From Vallitalea sp. (GTDB taxonomy: Bacteria; Bacillota; Clostridia; Lachnospirales; Vallitaleaceae), in the NCBI GenBank assembly GCA_025210515.1, contig JAOARM010000034.1, positions 62,001 through 126,000 on the forward strand: a stretch of 64,000 bases of DNA. The letters run 5' to 3'. Below the pieces are notes generated by a model. The model had not been told where the DNA came from, did no database searches, and was given only the letters and a program-made list of their open reading frames with translations. Shown in pieces: positions 45,988-55,073 of this stretch. Position 1 is the stretch's first letter; every line of letters begins with the position of its first letter. The translations under genes and the position numbers were made by a program.

Positions 45988-46524
45988 TTAATTATTTTTA
46001 TTGTAATCTTCTTTTAAAATTGCCATTTCTATTTCATCATGATATTTTCCATTTCTATAAAGTTCTTGGCGTAATATTCCTTCTTGTATAAAACCACATT
46101 TTTCATAACATCTTATAGCCCTTTTATTAAAAGAATATACACATAACTTAATCTTATTTATATTCATTTCATTAAATATAAATCTAATTAAGACATTCAT
46201 TGCATCTGTTCCATAACCTTTATTCCAATAATCTTTATTCCCTATAAAAATACCAATTATTACTTTGCTATTCTTCCAGTCTACTTCATTAATTCCACAA
46301 CCTCCAAGATATATCTTATCTTCAAGTGTTTCAATTGCAAAATTATATGTATCTTTCATTGCAGTGTTAGATTCTAGCCATTTTTCTTCATCTTCTCTAG
46401 TATATGGAAATGGTATACCAGGAATTAAATTTTCCTTAACTTCTTCATCGTTAATATATTGTAGAACTGTATCAATATCTGACTTTCTATACTCTCTTAA
46501 TCTTACTAATTTTCCATTATACAT
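45988..46524 (-). CDS. GNAT family N-acetyltransferase (RimJ/L-like)
   Basis: 178 residues: LVRLREYRKSDIDTVLQYINDEEV, IYLGGCGINEVDWKNSKVIIGIFIGNKDYWNKGYGTDAM (acetyl-CoA loop), KLCVYSFNKRAIRCYEKCGFIQEG and YRNGKYHDEIEMAILKEDY, the usual end of RimL-type enzymes. GGAGGGAG precedes the ATG. The substrate is unknown. It is 77 bases upstream of the VanW gene on the same strand. Confidence 0.92.
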   Translation of the reverse strand: MYNGKLVRLREYRKSDIDTVLQYINDEEVKENLIPGIPFPYTREDEEKWLESNTAMKDTYNFAIETLEDKIYLGGCGINEVDWKNSKVIIGIFIGNKDYWNKGYGTDAMNVLIRFIFNEMNINKIKLCVYSFNKRAIRCYEKCGFIQEGILRQELYRNGKYHDEIEMAILKEDYNKNN

Positions 46525-46604
46525 ATTAATATACTCCCTCCATATTTATATCTATTAGGTATATGTATACGACTATACTATATAATTTAACACTTTTCAT
46601 TAAG

Positions 46605-47216
46605 CTATAATATTGCTTGAGATGTGAATGATATAATATTGGTAAATGCATGTATACATGTACTTGGTAATATACTTCCTTCACCTTTTTTCTCATTTAT
46701 ATAGAATTCTAAAAAACCAGTAATTGATGCTGTAATAAACATTATTAAACCAAATAAATACTTATCATACATAAGTATAAATGGTAATCCATGAGGTAAT
46801 CCAAATATTATTGCTTGCGTTATATTTCCTGTTAAATATCCAAACTTTCTAGCTACTCTTTTACCAATTAATCCCCTAAATAGTATTTCTTCAGTTAGTG
46901 CAGTTTGGATTATTGCTTTGAATAGAATAGAAATTAATATTCCTGTGCTTAATCCTTTACCTGTAAATTCAGTTCTTAATAATTCAGAGGATAGATAACC
47001 AGTGGAAAGGAATATAATTATAGGACCTACCATAATAATAAATGAAATAATAAAAATAATACATGCATTCATAATCCATGCATTATTTTTAGGTTTATAT
47101 AATCCTATCCACTTAAAATACCCCTTCTTTTCTCTACAAAATATTAAATATATTATAACTGATACAGTAAAAATAACGCCAAATTGTATTAATGAATTTA
47201 ATATGCTCTGTTTCAT
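46605..47216 (-). CDS. CPBP family intramembrane metalloprotease
   Basis: 203 residues, six or more helices. The CAAX/bacteriocin-processing (CPBP) motifs are complete: TEEILFRGLIGK (motif 1, Glu-Glu and Arg), IFGLPHGLPF (motif 2 His) and STCIHAFTNII (motif 3 His). Role could be maturation or immunity against bacteriocins, or membrane protein processing; the target is not identifiable. The ATG at 47216 follows GGAGGG; a frame five codons longer lacks a site. Confidence 0.9.
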   Translation of the reverse strand: MKQSILNSLIQFGVIFTVSVIIYLIFCREKKGYFKWIGLYKPKNNAWIMNACIIFIISFIIMVGPIIIFLSTGYLSSELLRTEFTGKGLSTGILISILFKAIIQTALTEEILFRGLIGKRVARKFGYLTGNITQAIIFGLPHGLPFILMYDKYLFGLIMFITASITGFLEFYINEKKGEGSILPSTCIHAFTNIISFTSQAIL

Positions 47217-47376
47217 CCTAAGTCCCTCCATTAATAAATGAATTATATATATAATTATGATAATTTTTACAGAATATTAAAGCTATATTTTTATGGATAT
47301 ACACCAATAAAAATTTAATTAATAATTCAAATGATAACAAGCATTTATCTATTAAAGCAACTAAATCTTTATTGTA

Positions 47377-47958
47377 TCAAGGCTTGTACCTATCTTTATA
47401 TTTTAATTTTGCTTTTTCTGTATATTTATTGATAAAAGCAGATTTTGCATGTGTATATCCATCTCTATTATTCCTATATTGTTGTTGTAATTTTAGTTTT
47501 AATTCTCCATATTCATTAGCAACTTGTCTATGTTCCATAAGATAATCCCTAAAGTATAGCTCTTTCCAGTTATCATGGTAACGAACATGTAGATGGTAGA
47601 CTTTCTCTGCAAATCCTTTATTAGTATATCCTTTGTTAAAAACCATATTTAACGCTGGTTCTTTCTGAGTGGACATTGAAATCCATCCATTATTTGTTAG
47701 CTTTTCTATTAATTGATTAATATCGGTATCTTCATTAATCTCTAACAGAATATCAACTGTAGGTTTAGAAATTAATCCTTTTACACAACTACTGCCAATA
47801 TGATTAATTCTCTTAATATATTGCTCATCTATAATATTTAATAGATTTTGTTTTTCTATTTCATACCAGTTTTTATAATCGTTATTATGCTCTTTTAATA
47901 TTATTGGAAATAGTTGCCATAATTCTTCTAATGTCATCTCTGAAAGTTCTTTGCACAT
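47377..47958 (-). CDS. GrpB family nucleotidyltransferase-like protein
   Basis: 193 residues. GrpB/UPF0157 pattern: INHIGSSCVKGLISKPTVDILLEI (GSS/T..G...KP..D core of nucleotidyltransferase fold), KVYHLHVRY, LYFRDYLMEH and YTHAKSAFINKYTEKA. Function of the family is poorly known. AAAAGGAG precedes the ATG. Confidence 0.9.
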   Translation of the reverse strand: MCKELSEMTLEELWQLFPIILKEHNNDYKNWYEIEKQNLLNIIDEQYIKRINHIGSSCVKGLISKPTVDILLEINEDTDINQLIEKLTNNGWISMSTQKEPALNMVFNKGYTNKGFAEKVYHLHVRYHDNWKELYFRDYLMEHRQVANEYGELKLKLQQQYRNNRDGYTHAKSAFINKYTEKAKLKYKDRYKP

Positions 47959-48054
47959 TTACATATCTCCTTTTTTAATATTTTTACGCTAAGCCTTATA
48001 CCTTTTAACTTTAATGTAAAAAATAGTTAAAATTATAGCAATCTTATGTTAAGA

Positions 48055-48894
48055 TTAAGTAATAGATAGCTCTGGAAATTTAAAGTCACCTAGATCACAC
48101 GATACTCCCCTAACGAATATTGGATCTGTTTTATATTCTTTCATTATGTAGTCTATGTCATTCCAATATGGCATAAATCCAAACTCTATATTCTTAACAT
48201 TATTGAATGGTAAGTGTTTTACCAATTCACTAAAACTTATTTCTCTTAGAGAAAATACACCAATTAGATTTAATGTAGTACCTTCTTGTTTTGCGATTAC
48301 CATAGTATCAATTTCTGGAAGTTCATAAATTAAATCTTTTAGATAACCCCAATAAATATGAAAAATATTAATACTCTTAGTATTTAGACAGTCAAATTTA
48401 TGTGAATAATTTACACGTTTATGTATATAATTCCACACTCTAGGGTTATTGTACTTTAATTTATTAATACTAATATCATTATTAATCTCATATTCACAAA
48501 CTGGTAGTTTCTCAGTAATATTTTTAAATCCAAATTTCGGATAAAAATTTATTACACCCTCATTTGCACTTAAATACATAGGGATATTGCCATATTTTTC
48601 TATAATATGTTCCATTAATCTTCTAGACAAGTCTCTATTTCTATATTCTTTCTTTGTTGCAACTGCTCCTATAGATAGAGCATTATATTTTTTTTGTTCA
48701 AATAATATTTGTGTTTTAAAAACACAAATATTAGAAACTATATCTCCATCATCAATAAATGAATAGCTTTCATATTCTTCATTCCAAAGATTTAAGTCAT
48801 ACCAAAATTGAAAGTCCAAAAAAATATCTTTTAATAACTTATTAAGTTTATGTTGATATTCTTTATTATTTTCATTACAAAATAAAAGTTCCAA
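48055..48894 (-). CDS. GNAT N-acetyltransferase, Eis-like N-terminal region
   Basis: 279 residues. Only the first half has a clear GNAT core: NALSIGAVATKKEYRNRDLSRRLMEHII (acetyl-CoA loop, R-x-x-G-like) and MYLSANEGVINFYPKFGFKNIT. The C-terminal half is divergent and may be a second degenerate GNAT domain, as in Eis-type proteins. Start is TTG at 48894 with AGAGGTG upstream. Substrate unknown. Confidence 0.82.
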   Translation of the reverse strand: MELLFCNENNKEYQHKLNKLLKDIFLDFQFWYDLNLWNEEYESYSFIDDGDIVSNICVFKTQILFEQKKYNALSIGAVATKKEYRNRDLSRRLMEHIIEKYGNIPMYLSANEGVINFYPKFGFKNITEKLPVCEYEINNDISINKLKYNNPRVWNYIHKRVNYSHKFDCLNTKSINIFHIYWGYLKDLIYELPEIDTMVIAKQEGTTLNLIGVFSLREISFSELVKHLPFNNVKNIEFGFMPYWNDIDYIMKEYKTDPIFVRGVSCDLGDFKFPELSIT

Positions 48895-49008
48895 AATAAA
48901 TCACCTCTTTATAAATTGTTAATTTAATAAATATCGCTATATATCTATAAAAACTAATCATTGTTTTTAATGTATATATCTAAAGCTCTTATTAATTTTT
49001 TAGCTAAT

Positions 49009-49122
49009 TTAATAAATAGTTATTAAGCAATATATGCCAAGACCTAATAATCCAATGTAAATTGTTAATGTGATCGTAGGAATAAGACTTGCTATCGTTA
49101 ATGTTGAAATAAAAATATTCAT
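49009..49122 (-). CDS. Small hydrophobic protein, 37 residues
   Basis: A short frame with AGGAG nine bases before the ATG. Product begins MNIFISTLTIASLIPTITL and ends YCLITIY: a single membrane helix with almost no charged residue. Similar in style to the peptide at 5410-5550, but with no sequence similarity. It sits between the Eis-like and the flavodoxin-like genes. Tentative; no family recognised. Confidence 0.4.
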   Translation of the reverse strand: MNIFISTLTIASLIPTITLTIYIGLLGLGIYCLITIY

Positions 49123-49138
49123 AAATACATGCTCCTAA

Positions 49139-49840
49139 TTATTTCCATGGTCTTTTTCTATTAAGCCATCCAAATGACTTCCAATACTTAAAATTATCTT
49201 CACTAAATCTAAAATATTTATGTATAAATCTCAATACATAGAATAATAATTTCACCTTAAAACAAGGTTTTACATTAACGCTTTTTGCTTTAATCGTTCT
49301 GGCAAGTTTATTAATTTTCTTCTCAAATTTTATTTTTCTTTTTTCATCAACACTATTCCAGTCTACACTATGGGTATTTCCTCCAAAAGTATATGTACGA
49401 GCAATTCCCCAAAAGTTCATACTATCTTTTATACCATTTATAGTTGATCTCGTACCAGAACCTGCAGCAGTAGAAATAATAAGTGCCTGTTTACTGAACA
49501 TTTCTTGCCTTGGTTGATGTGCCATCCACTGATATCCAAAGTGATCAAGAAATGCTTTTACTTGACCTGGAACATGATAAACATAAACTGGTGCAGTGAA
49601 AATAAGTAAATCTGAATTCATAATTGCTTCTAAAATAGGATTCAAATATTCATAATCTGGACAATCAGTATAGTCAATAAAACATTTAGAACAACCCCGA
49701 CAAAAATTTGGCATACTTGTAGGTAAAAAGAATTCTGTAATAACATCTTCATCATCTAAACACTTAATAAATTGCTGTGCAATATTATATGTGCTTGAAT
49801 TTTTTTTTCGTGGTGTCCCATATATAACAGTGATTTTCAT
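49139..49840 (-). CDS. Flavodoxin-like NAD(P)H-dependent oxidoreductase
   Basis: 233 residues. FMN-binding P loop: VIYGTPRKKNSSTYNIAQ; the CRGCSKCFIDYTDCPDY segment, LLIFTAPVYVYHVPGQVKAFLDH and STAAGSGTRSTI are typical of iron-sulfur flavoprotein/multimeric flavodoxin reductases. The CxxC pair may be a redox or cluster ligand. C-terminal basic region (LRFIHKYFRFSED). GAGGAG precedes the ATG. The electron donor and acceptor are unknown. Confidence 0.88.
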   Translation of the reverse strand: MKITVIYGTPRKKNSSTYNIAQQFIKCLDDEDVITEFFLPTSMPNFCRGCSKCFIDYTDCPDYEYLNPILEAIMNSDLLIFTAPVYVYHVPGQVKAFLDHFGYQWMAHQPRQEMFSKQALIISTAAGSGTRSTINGIKDSMNFWGIARTYTFGGNTHSVDWNSVDEKRKIKFEKKINKLARTIKAKSVNVKPCFKVKLLFYVLRFIHKYFRFSEDNFKYWKSFGWLNRKRPWK

Positions 49841-49876
49841 AGTATATTCTCCTCAATAATTAATAAAAAATATATT

Positions 49877-50395
49877 TTAATCTAAAATATTTGATGCCGT
49901 ATTCATTAATCCTAACATTAAAAAATACGTTACTAATGAAAATATTAATATGAAAATAACTAGAATTCCCATTGGTAGTATTATTCCTATCATAATAAAT
50001 ATATCATTAATTAGGAATAACAACCATCTATTGTTAGATTGAGATTCCAGTTCTACATTATTTATAAGTCTTGCCTCATGTCCTATCCCTTTGCATATAT
50101 TATAAATTATTATGAGACCTAGAACTACCGATATTATACCTAACAGGATTCCAAACACACCTAAAGAATTGCTTCCAAATTCATTCATTTGTGGCTGATA
50201 AATATCAAAAATTGATATAACTATCATAGGAATTGTAAACTTCTTGGCAATACCAAAAAACTCATTTTTTTCTTCTAAAATTGTTAACCCTTGATAAAAT
50301 AGAATATACGCTATTATATCTGGTAAAATATCAAATCCATTAAATCTAAAATCAAATAAAAATATAAAGCCCCAAAATAATTTTTTGTAACCCAT
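49877..50395 (-). CDS. Hypothetical polytopic membrane protein
   Basis: 172 residues, four to five helices. The start GYKKLFWGFIFLFDFRFNGFDILPDIIAYIL is a recurrent opening in a clostridial family of unknown function (LFDFRIGGIDILPDIIGY-like). AAGGAGG precedes the ATG. It is 36 bases upstream of the flavodoxin-like gene on the same strand and may be co-transcribed. Confidence 0.78.
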   Translation of the reverse strand: MGYKKLFWGFIFLFDFRFNGFDILPDIIAYILFYQGLTILEEKNEFFGIAKKFTIPMIVISIFDIYQPQMNEFGSNSLGVFGILLGIISVVLGLIIIYNICKGIGHEARLINNVELESQSNNRWLLFLINDIFIMIGIILPMGILVIFILIFSLVTYFLMLGLMNTASNILD

Positions 50396-50545
50396 TGTAA
50401 TATTCCTCCTTTTTGTAAATAACTCTAAATCCCTTAATTATTATAGTTTATTAACTTCTCAAAAAACTTACAATTGTGAAGAAGCTATACAATGCCTCTA
50501 CTAATATCTTTCCATTAATGCTTTATTTTTCAATCTAAATCTTAT

Positions 50546-50905
50546 TTAATCAATAAGTGTTAAACCACACCCATGACAATATTTTTCCTTTATGTCAACC
50601 GTAGTTCCACATGCTGGACAATTTTCATAATTACTCAATTTTTCTTCTTTTTTTTCTACATCATTAAAATGTATTTCAGAAATCTTTTTTCCATCTACTT
50701 CAATGACTTGTAAATTATTAGAATCAATCCAAATAATATCTCCTCTTGAGTCACAAACTGCTACTGTTTTAATTGTTCCTTCGTCTTCATGTGGAATTAG
50801 GTTTCCACCAAAAAAACTTGGGCGTACTGCTTTATATGCACCAAATCCAGTTCCTAATAATATATATTTCTTATATGTCTTTCTATCTCTTACTATAATT
50901 CCCAT
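50546..50905 (-). CDS. Small protein with C-terminal zinc ribbon
   Basis: 119 residues from MGIIVRDRKTYKKYILLGTGFG. The N-terminal part has alternating strands (TVAVCDSRGDIIWIDSNNLQVIEVDG); the C terminus is a zinc ribbon C-x2-C-x11-C-x2-C (CPACGTTVDIKEKYCHGCG). Start at 50905 lies five bases after the upstream gene's stop and uses AAAGGTGA within it. The two genes appear to be an operon. Function unknown. Confidence 0.78.
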   Translation of the reverse strand: MGIIVRDRKTYKKYILLGTGFGAYKAVRPSFFGGNLIPHEDEGTIKTVAVCDSRGDIIWIDSNNLQVIEVDGKKISEIHFNDVEKKEEKLSNYENCPACGTTVDIKEKYCHGCGLTLID

Positions 50906-50909
50906 TACA

Positions 50910-51521
50910 CTAATCACCTTTCTTATATTCATCTTTATCTACTATAATATCATATAATTCATTAGAATTAATACCTATACCATAAGGTCTATATGCAAAA
51001 CTTGAATGTGAAGGTTTTGCTACGCCATAATCATTAACCCATACACTAACATATTTATTTCCTAATAAACTAATATCAATATAGAAGTTATCACCTGTAA
51101 ACCATAAAAAATAACTTTTATGATTAGTTGTATTAATCGTCTTTCCTTTTCGTGTCCATCTACCTTTATGCTCTTCTATATATTCTAAAATATTTGATAT
51201 CTTTTGTTTGTCTTCTATAAGTATTGTAGTGTCTCTATCCATTTCTAAAATTCGAACTCTTAGCTGATTAACTTGATTCTTATAATTTGAACTAATGTCG
51301 CTTATAGATCTTGGATAAAATAAAAATAATAATATTAATGCAGACACAATAATAACAATAGTACTTTTTAATATAACTTCTTTCTTTTCTTTATTCATTA
51401 CCAATGAGTTTAGATATGGTATATGCCTTTGGTTAATAATAACTTCACCACAACTGTCACAGATACTTCCATTCTTAAAAACTTTTTTACCACAATTGGG
51501 ACAAATAAAATGTTCTTTCAT
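50910..51521 (-). CDS. Zinc-ribbon membrane protein
   Basis: 203 residues. N-terminal ribbon CPNCGKKVFKNGSICDSCGE, one helix (TIVIIVSALILLFLFYP), a coiled coil (ISSNYKNQVNQLRVRILEM) and an outer beta-rich domain with YFLWFTGDNFYIDISLLGNKY. AAAGGGG precedes the ATG. Family not recognised. Coupled to the zinc-ribbon gene downstream. Confidence 0.75.
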   Translation of the reverse strand: MKEHFICPNCGKKVFKNGSICDSCGEVIINQRHIPYLNSLVMNKEKKEVILKSTIVIIVSALILLFLFYPRSISDISSNYKNQVNQLRVRILEMDRDTTILIEDKQKISNILEYIEEHKGRWTRKGKTINTTNHKSYFLWFTGDNFYIDISLLGNKYVSVWVNDYGVAKPSHSSFAYRPYGIGINSNELYDIIVDKDEYKKGD

Positions 51522-51574
51522 TAATAATTTTATCCCCTTTCTTTAACTAAGGAATAATTAATCTGGCATCTAAT

Positions 51575-52035
51575 TTAAAATAGATTAATTACCTCTTTAT
51601 ACTCGTTAATGATTCGTTCCATATTATCTAATAGATGTTCTTCACCATCAATGCAAATTACTTTACAAGGTAATGAATTTGCCCATTTTTCATGTGTCTT
51701 CATAGATGGAGAACCATCTGAATCATATCGAGCTGACAATTCAAGAAATTTTTGATGATTCTCATATAAATCTCCACCTACTAAAATACGTTTTCCAAAG
51801 CTTTCATATGCTCTTCTATTTATACGATCTATTCTTATCTTAACAGATGCAGTCATATGTACAGCTAAATCAAACAATGGAACAAATACATGAGTTCAAA
51901 CGGCTTATCTGTATCTTTTCTCCATGTATAATCATCTATATCAAAATATGGAATGCCAAGTTTTTCAGCAACCATTTTTCCTAACGTTGTCTTTCCAGAA
52001 CCTGGCGAACCAAAAATAATGATACCTCGTGACAT
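51575..52035 (-). pseudogene. P-loop nucleotide kinase-like gene broken by an internal deletion
   Basis: The 5' part reads MSRGIIIFGSPGSGKTTLGK...FDIDDYTWRKDTDKPFELMY with a good P loop and GGAGG before the ATG, then runs into a stop near 51865. The 3' part, in another frame, reads VPLFDLAVHMTASVKIRIDRI...HQKFLELSARYDSDGSPSMKTHEKW to 51575. Intact relatives (AAA/shikimate-kinase-like) have about 30-40 further residues between these parts. So a deletion of roughly 100 bases that is not a multiple of three removed the middle and broke the frame. The second half could be made from an internal start, but lacks the P loop. Confidence 0.8.
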
Positions 52036-52082
52036 ATTTATACCTCCACAATTAATCAATAATAACTTGTATACTGGTACTA

Positions 52083-52373
52083 CTAATCAACATATCCACA
52101 ATAAGGACAAGATTTTCTTATAGCTTCATATTTCTTATTGCACCTACTACATTTCTTTACTACATCATTTATATTATCTTCTTTAATGTGAATTAAATAA
52201 TTTATTATTGTATCTTGATTATCTATAATATTTCCTATACCAAATAACAGGAATGTTATTACTGTACATACAAAAACTGTTATAATAAATTCTCCAATTG
52301 AACCTTTATAAATTCCGTATATTATTGCTACTATAATATTAATTACTCCTGTTAAATACAATATTAAACTCAT
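52083..52373 (-). CDS. Small membrane protein with C-terminal zinc ribbon
   Basis: 96 residues: two helices (LILYLTGVINIIVAIIYGIY and EFIITVFVCTVITFLLFGIG), a linker, and a ribbon C-x2-C-x9-C-x2-C (CSRCNKKYEAIRKSCPYCG). GGAGGGG precedes the ATG. Third zinc-ribbon gene within 2 kb; function unknown. Confidence 0.75.
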   Translation of the reverse strand: MSLILYLTGVINIIVAIIYGIYKGSIGEFIITVFVCTVITFLLFGIGNIIDNQDTIINYLIHIKEDNINDVVKKCSRCNKKYEAIRKSCPYCGYVD

Positions 52374-52528
52374 ATGTTAGTTACCCCTCCCTTACCAAGA
52401 ATATCCTAAGCTTATCTATCTCCTTATAATCATATCAACTTAACCTATTTTCATTTCTTGATTTAACATGTAGATGAGGTTAATACTAAAATAATAACAT
52501 GTACTATAACTCTCGTTTTAAATTCAAC

Positions 52529-52678
52529 TTATTTTTTATCTGCCAAATAGCATACACATGTATAAGGTCTTACTATAGTTCCTCCATTTTTAGCTACTAT
52601 TTCTTTTACTCGTTCTTCAACTATTTTTCTTTCTTTTGTTTCTAAACTTAAATACCCGTTTCCAGTTTTACTACACAT
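52529..52678 (-). CDS. Tentative small ORF, 49 residues
   Basis: Reads MCSKTGNGYLSLETKERKIV, then a charged helix and GGTIVRPYTCVCYLADKK. There is no recognisable ribosome site, and a stop lies just upstream, so it could be the remnant of a larger gene or a chance frame. Cys residues at both ends are the only notable feature. No family. Confidence 0.25.
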   Translation of the reverse strand: MCSKTGNGYLSLETKERKIVEERVKEIVAKNGGTIVRPYTCVCYLADKK

Positions 52679-52743
52679 ATAGATTTTTTAAAAAATATTT
52701 ATTTAGATGAAATTCTTATTTAAAACTGCTAATATATCATGAT

Positions 52744-53310
52744 TTATTCAAAATGTAACTTCAGCAATAATCCCCAATTCTCAGATTTAATATATGATTG
52801 TATATCATCTGAACCAAATCTAATTTTACCTTCTTTATTAGCAGATAATCCCCATATTATAATTTTATCATTATCAGTAACTTTAATTGTCTTTTCTAAT
52901 TCTCGTGAAGCATGAGCATATTCATCTGTGAATCCCTCTATTTGTTTTCCTGCTCCAGAATATTCTTTATCTTCACTTATGACAGTATTCATTTCCATAG
53001 ATTTATCATTATTCTTCTTTAATGATATACTTACTTCACCATTAAATTTACCATTTTTAATTTGATATGATATTGCATTTTCACTGTCTTTGAGCTTGCC
53101 ATCTTCCCATATTTCATAATCTACAACTATAGTTTTCTTATCACCATTATATTTAACTTCAACACAGCCTGATATTATGTCCATATGAAGTCCTAACAAT
53201 CTTGTATCTCCTTGAAAAATTGTACTAGGTACTACTTTAACATTATTCTTATTCGCACATCCAACCACTATACTCATTAATATCAATAATATACAAATTA
53301 GCTTTTTAAT
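52744..53310 (-). CDS. Hypothetical lipoprotein, possibly starting at AUU
   Basis: About 188 residues. Signal peptide KKLICILLILMSIVVGC ends in a lipobox Cys; the mature part is beta-rich (GCVEVKYNGDKKTIVVDYEIWEDGKLKD; TVISEDKEYSGAGKQIEGFTDEYAHASRELEKTI). AAGGAG lies seven bases before the ATT at 53310. No ATG, GTG or TTG is correctly placed; the frame does extend to a GTG at 53391, but the extra 27 residues would hide the signal peptide. Function unknown. Confidence 0.65.
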   Translation of the reverse strand: MKKLICILLILMSIVVGCANKNNVKVVPSTIFQGDTRLLGLHMDIISGCVEVKYNGDKKTIVVDYEIWEDGKLKDSENAISYQIKNGKFNGEVSISLKKNNDKSMEMNTVISEDKEYSGAGKQIEGFTDEYAHASRELEKTIKVTDNDKIIIWGLSANKEGKIRFGSDDIQSYIKSENWGLLLKLHFE

Positions 53311-53904
53311 AATATCACTCCTTAAATATTGATTTATAAATGCCTCAACATTTCTATCTACAAAAGCAGATAAGCATAAATAGCCCACCAAAATAAAGTC
53401 TACTATTAATATGAAGAATATTCATATTCGCATAAAGGTTTATATCCAACTACTAAAAATATTAATATTTTCTTCACAACGTCCACATTGAGAGATATTC
53501 CTGCTTCTAAAATACTTAATTCGTTAGTGATAGTCTAGTAAATTGTTGTTTTTTGCAACATTTAATATAATTAACTATATATTAAAGACTCTAAAGCACA
53601 TTATACCATAACAAATACATTTTTATAAGTTAATTAGTATTAAATCAACTTATCTACTATGAATGTCAATTTATATGCTCCTAAATACCACTACAGATTT
53701 AATTTCTTTTAATAACTCCAACTATTTTGACACAATATTATTTTATTTACAACAATCATTTTATTGTTTAGTCAAAATCTTAATTGTCTACATCTACTAC
53801 CTAGCCTACAAAAAGATATGTCACATCCTGTAAGATTTGTGCTAATGAAAATATTTTGCTATATGAAGTCAACCACTTATCTCAAAGTACACATATTACT
53901 TATA
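53311..53904. other. Long gene-free AT-rich gap
   Basis: About 590 bases. A minus-strand stretch near 53430-53560 reads a 40-codon open frame (NELSILEAGISLNVDVVKKI) without start codon or ribosome site, perhaps a relic. A short TTGTTG...CAACA repeat is visible near 53545. No RNA motif or promoter stood out. Confidence 0.4.
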
Positions 53905-54729
53905 TTAACTTAATTCGATTAATGTTTCTCTAAGTCTTTCTGATATTTCTTTTAATTCTTCTTTATCTAAAATTCTGAAGTAAAAACTTCGCAGAAAATT
54001 TTTTACATTTATTCTCATATAATAATCATTCATATAATTTCCTGAGCCTTTTATTTGACTATAACTTTTTATCCATCTACATACTTCTTCTGAAGAAATC
54101 AAATTTCTATTTAAAATACTTATAACTGCTGTAACTAACCTTTCATCTTCCTTATTTATATACACATAGTTTCCTACACATACTTTTATTTGTATTATTT
54201 CAAGAAAATAAAGTAACTCTTTATAACCGATTTCATTACACATAGCCAATTCATCAATTGCATCTGCCGTATGAGCAACTGAATGAGCCCATCCATTACC
54301 TTCTACATACCCCCTCAAATCAGTTTCTTGTAGAAAATAACTAGTTACTTTCTTAGATATATTTATTATTTCTTCTTCATTAAATAGATTTTGTTTTCTA
54401 TGACTATAAACAACAAGTGCAACAATTAATACTGAAAAAGAACGGGTAAATACTGAGTTAGTATTACTTTCACCAATTTTATAAAATAAGTGATCATCAT
54501 TTATTACAGTATCTAATACTTTTTTCAAATCATTCTCTGTTATTTGATGATTAATTATCCACTGTGATAAAATAGAATTTATTAATTCATCTCTCAATAT
54601 TGGATCTGGATTACCTATATGATTTAGCATTTCAAAAATTAAATCTGTAGTTTTATAATCTGTAGATATTGCATAATTATCTTCCTTAATTTGTTGCAGT
54701 GTTAATTTTAAATCTGTTAAATTATCCAT
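53905..54729 (-). CDS. DUF2785 domain protein
   Basis: 274 residues from MDNLTDLKLTLQQIKEDNYA, all helical. The motif RGYVEGNGWAHSVAHTADAIDELA is the hallmark of DUF2785; SFSVLIVALVVYSHRKQN and EERLVTAVISILNR follow the family pattern. Function unknown. The ATG at 54729 has GAGGT upstream; a frame eight codons longer is less favoured. Confidence 0.85.
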   Translation of the reverse strand: MDNLTDLKLTLQQIKEDNYAISTDYKTTDLIFEMLNHIGNPDPILRDELINSILSQWIINHQITENDLKKVLDTVINDDHLFYKIGESNTNSVFTRSFSVLIVALVVYSHRKQNLFNEEEIINISKKVTSYFLQETDLRGYVEGNGWAHSVAHTADAIDELAMCNEIGYKELLYFLEIIQIKVCVGNYVYINKEDERLVTAVISILNRNLISSEEVCRWIKSYSQIKGSGNYMNDYYMRINVKNFLRSFYFRILDKEELKEISERLRETLIELS

Positions 54730-54846
54730 TTTATTTACCTCTTTCTTGTTCATTCAATGATTTATAATTAACTATATTATATATTGGTAATTTTATATAA
54801 CATATCAATATCAAAATCCTACTGTACCTCAATTATAATAATTACT

Positions 54847-55047
54847 TTAAATAATTACTTCTTTCTTTGCGTCTATTATTATCGATACCATCTTCAATCT
54901 CTTTTCTGTGTTGCGTGTATCGAATCTATATGACCTACCTATCTTACCATCTTCCTCATTCCAATATGTATAATGAAACTTATTATTCTCATCACAATAT
55001 TCTATCCCTCTAGAAAGAGTTAAAAAAATCCAAATAATTTTAATCAC
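54847..55047 (-). CDS. Short hypothetical frame, perhaps a gene fragment
   Basis: 66 codons with a possible GTG start and no good ribosome site. The middle reads YCDENNKFHYTYWNEEDGKIG and RSYRFDTRNTEKRLKMVSII, which looks like real protein, so this is likely the 3' fragment of a decayed gene. No family recognised. Confidence 0.35.
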   Translation of the reverse strand: MIKIIWIFLTLSRGIEYCDENNKFHYTYWNEEDGKIGRSYRFDTRNTEKRLKMVSIIIDAKKEVII

Positions 55048-55073
55048 CTAAATAGCGTAAAGTAGTATGTTCT

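Noticed and set aside
53430-53560. Forty-codon open frame in the long gap
   Set aside because: No start codon or ribosome site, and weak protein-like composition. Listed only as part of the gap.
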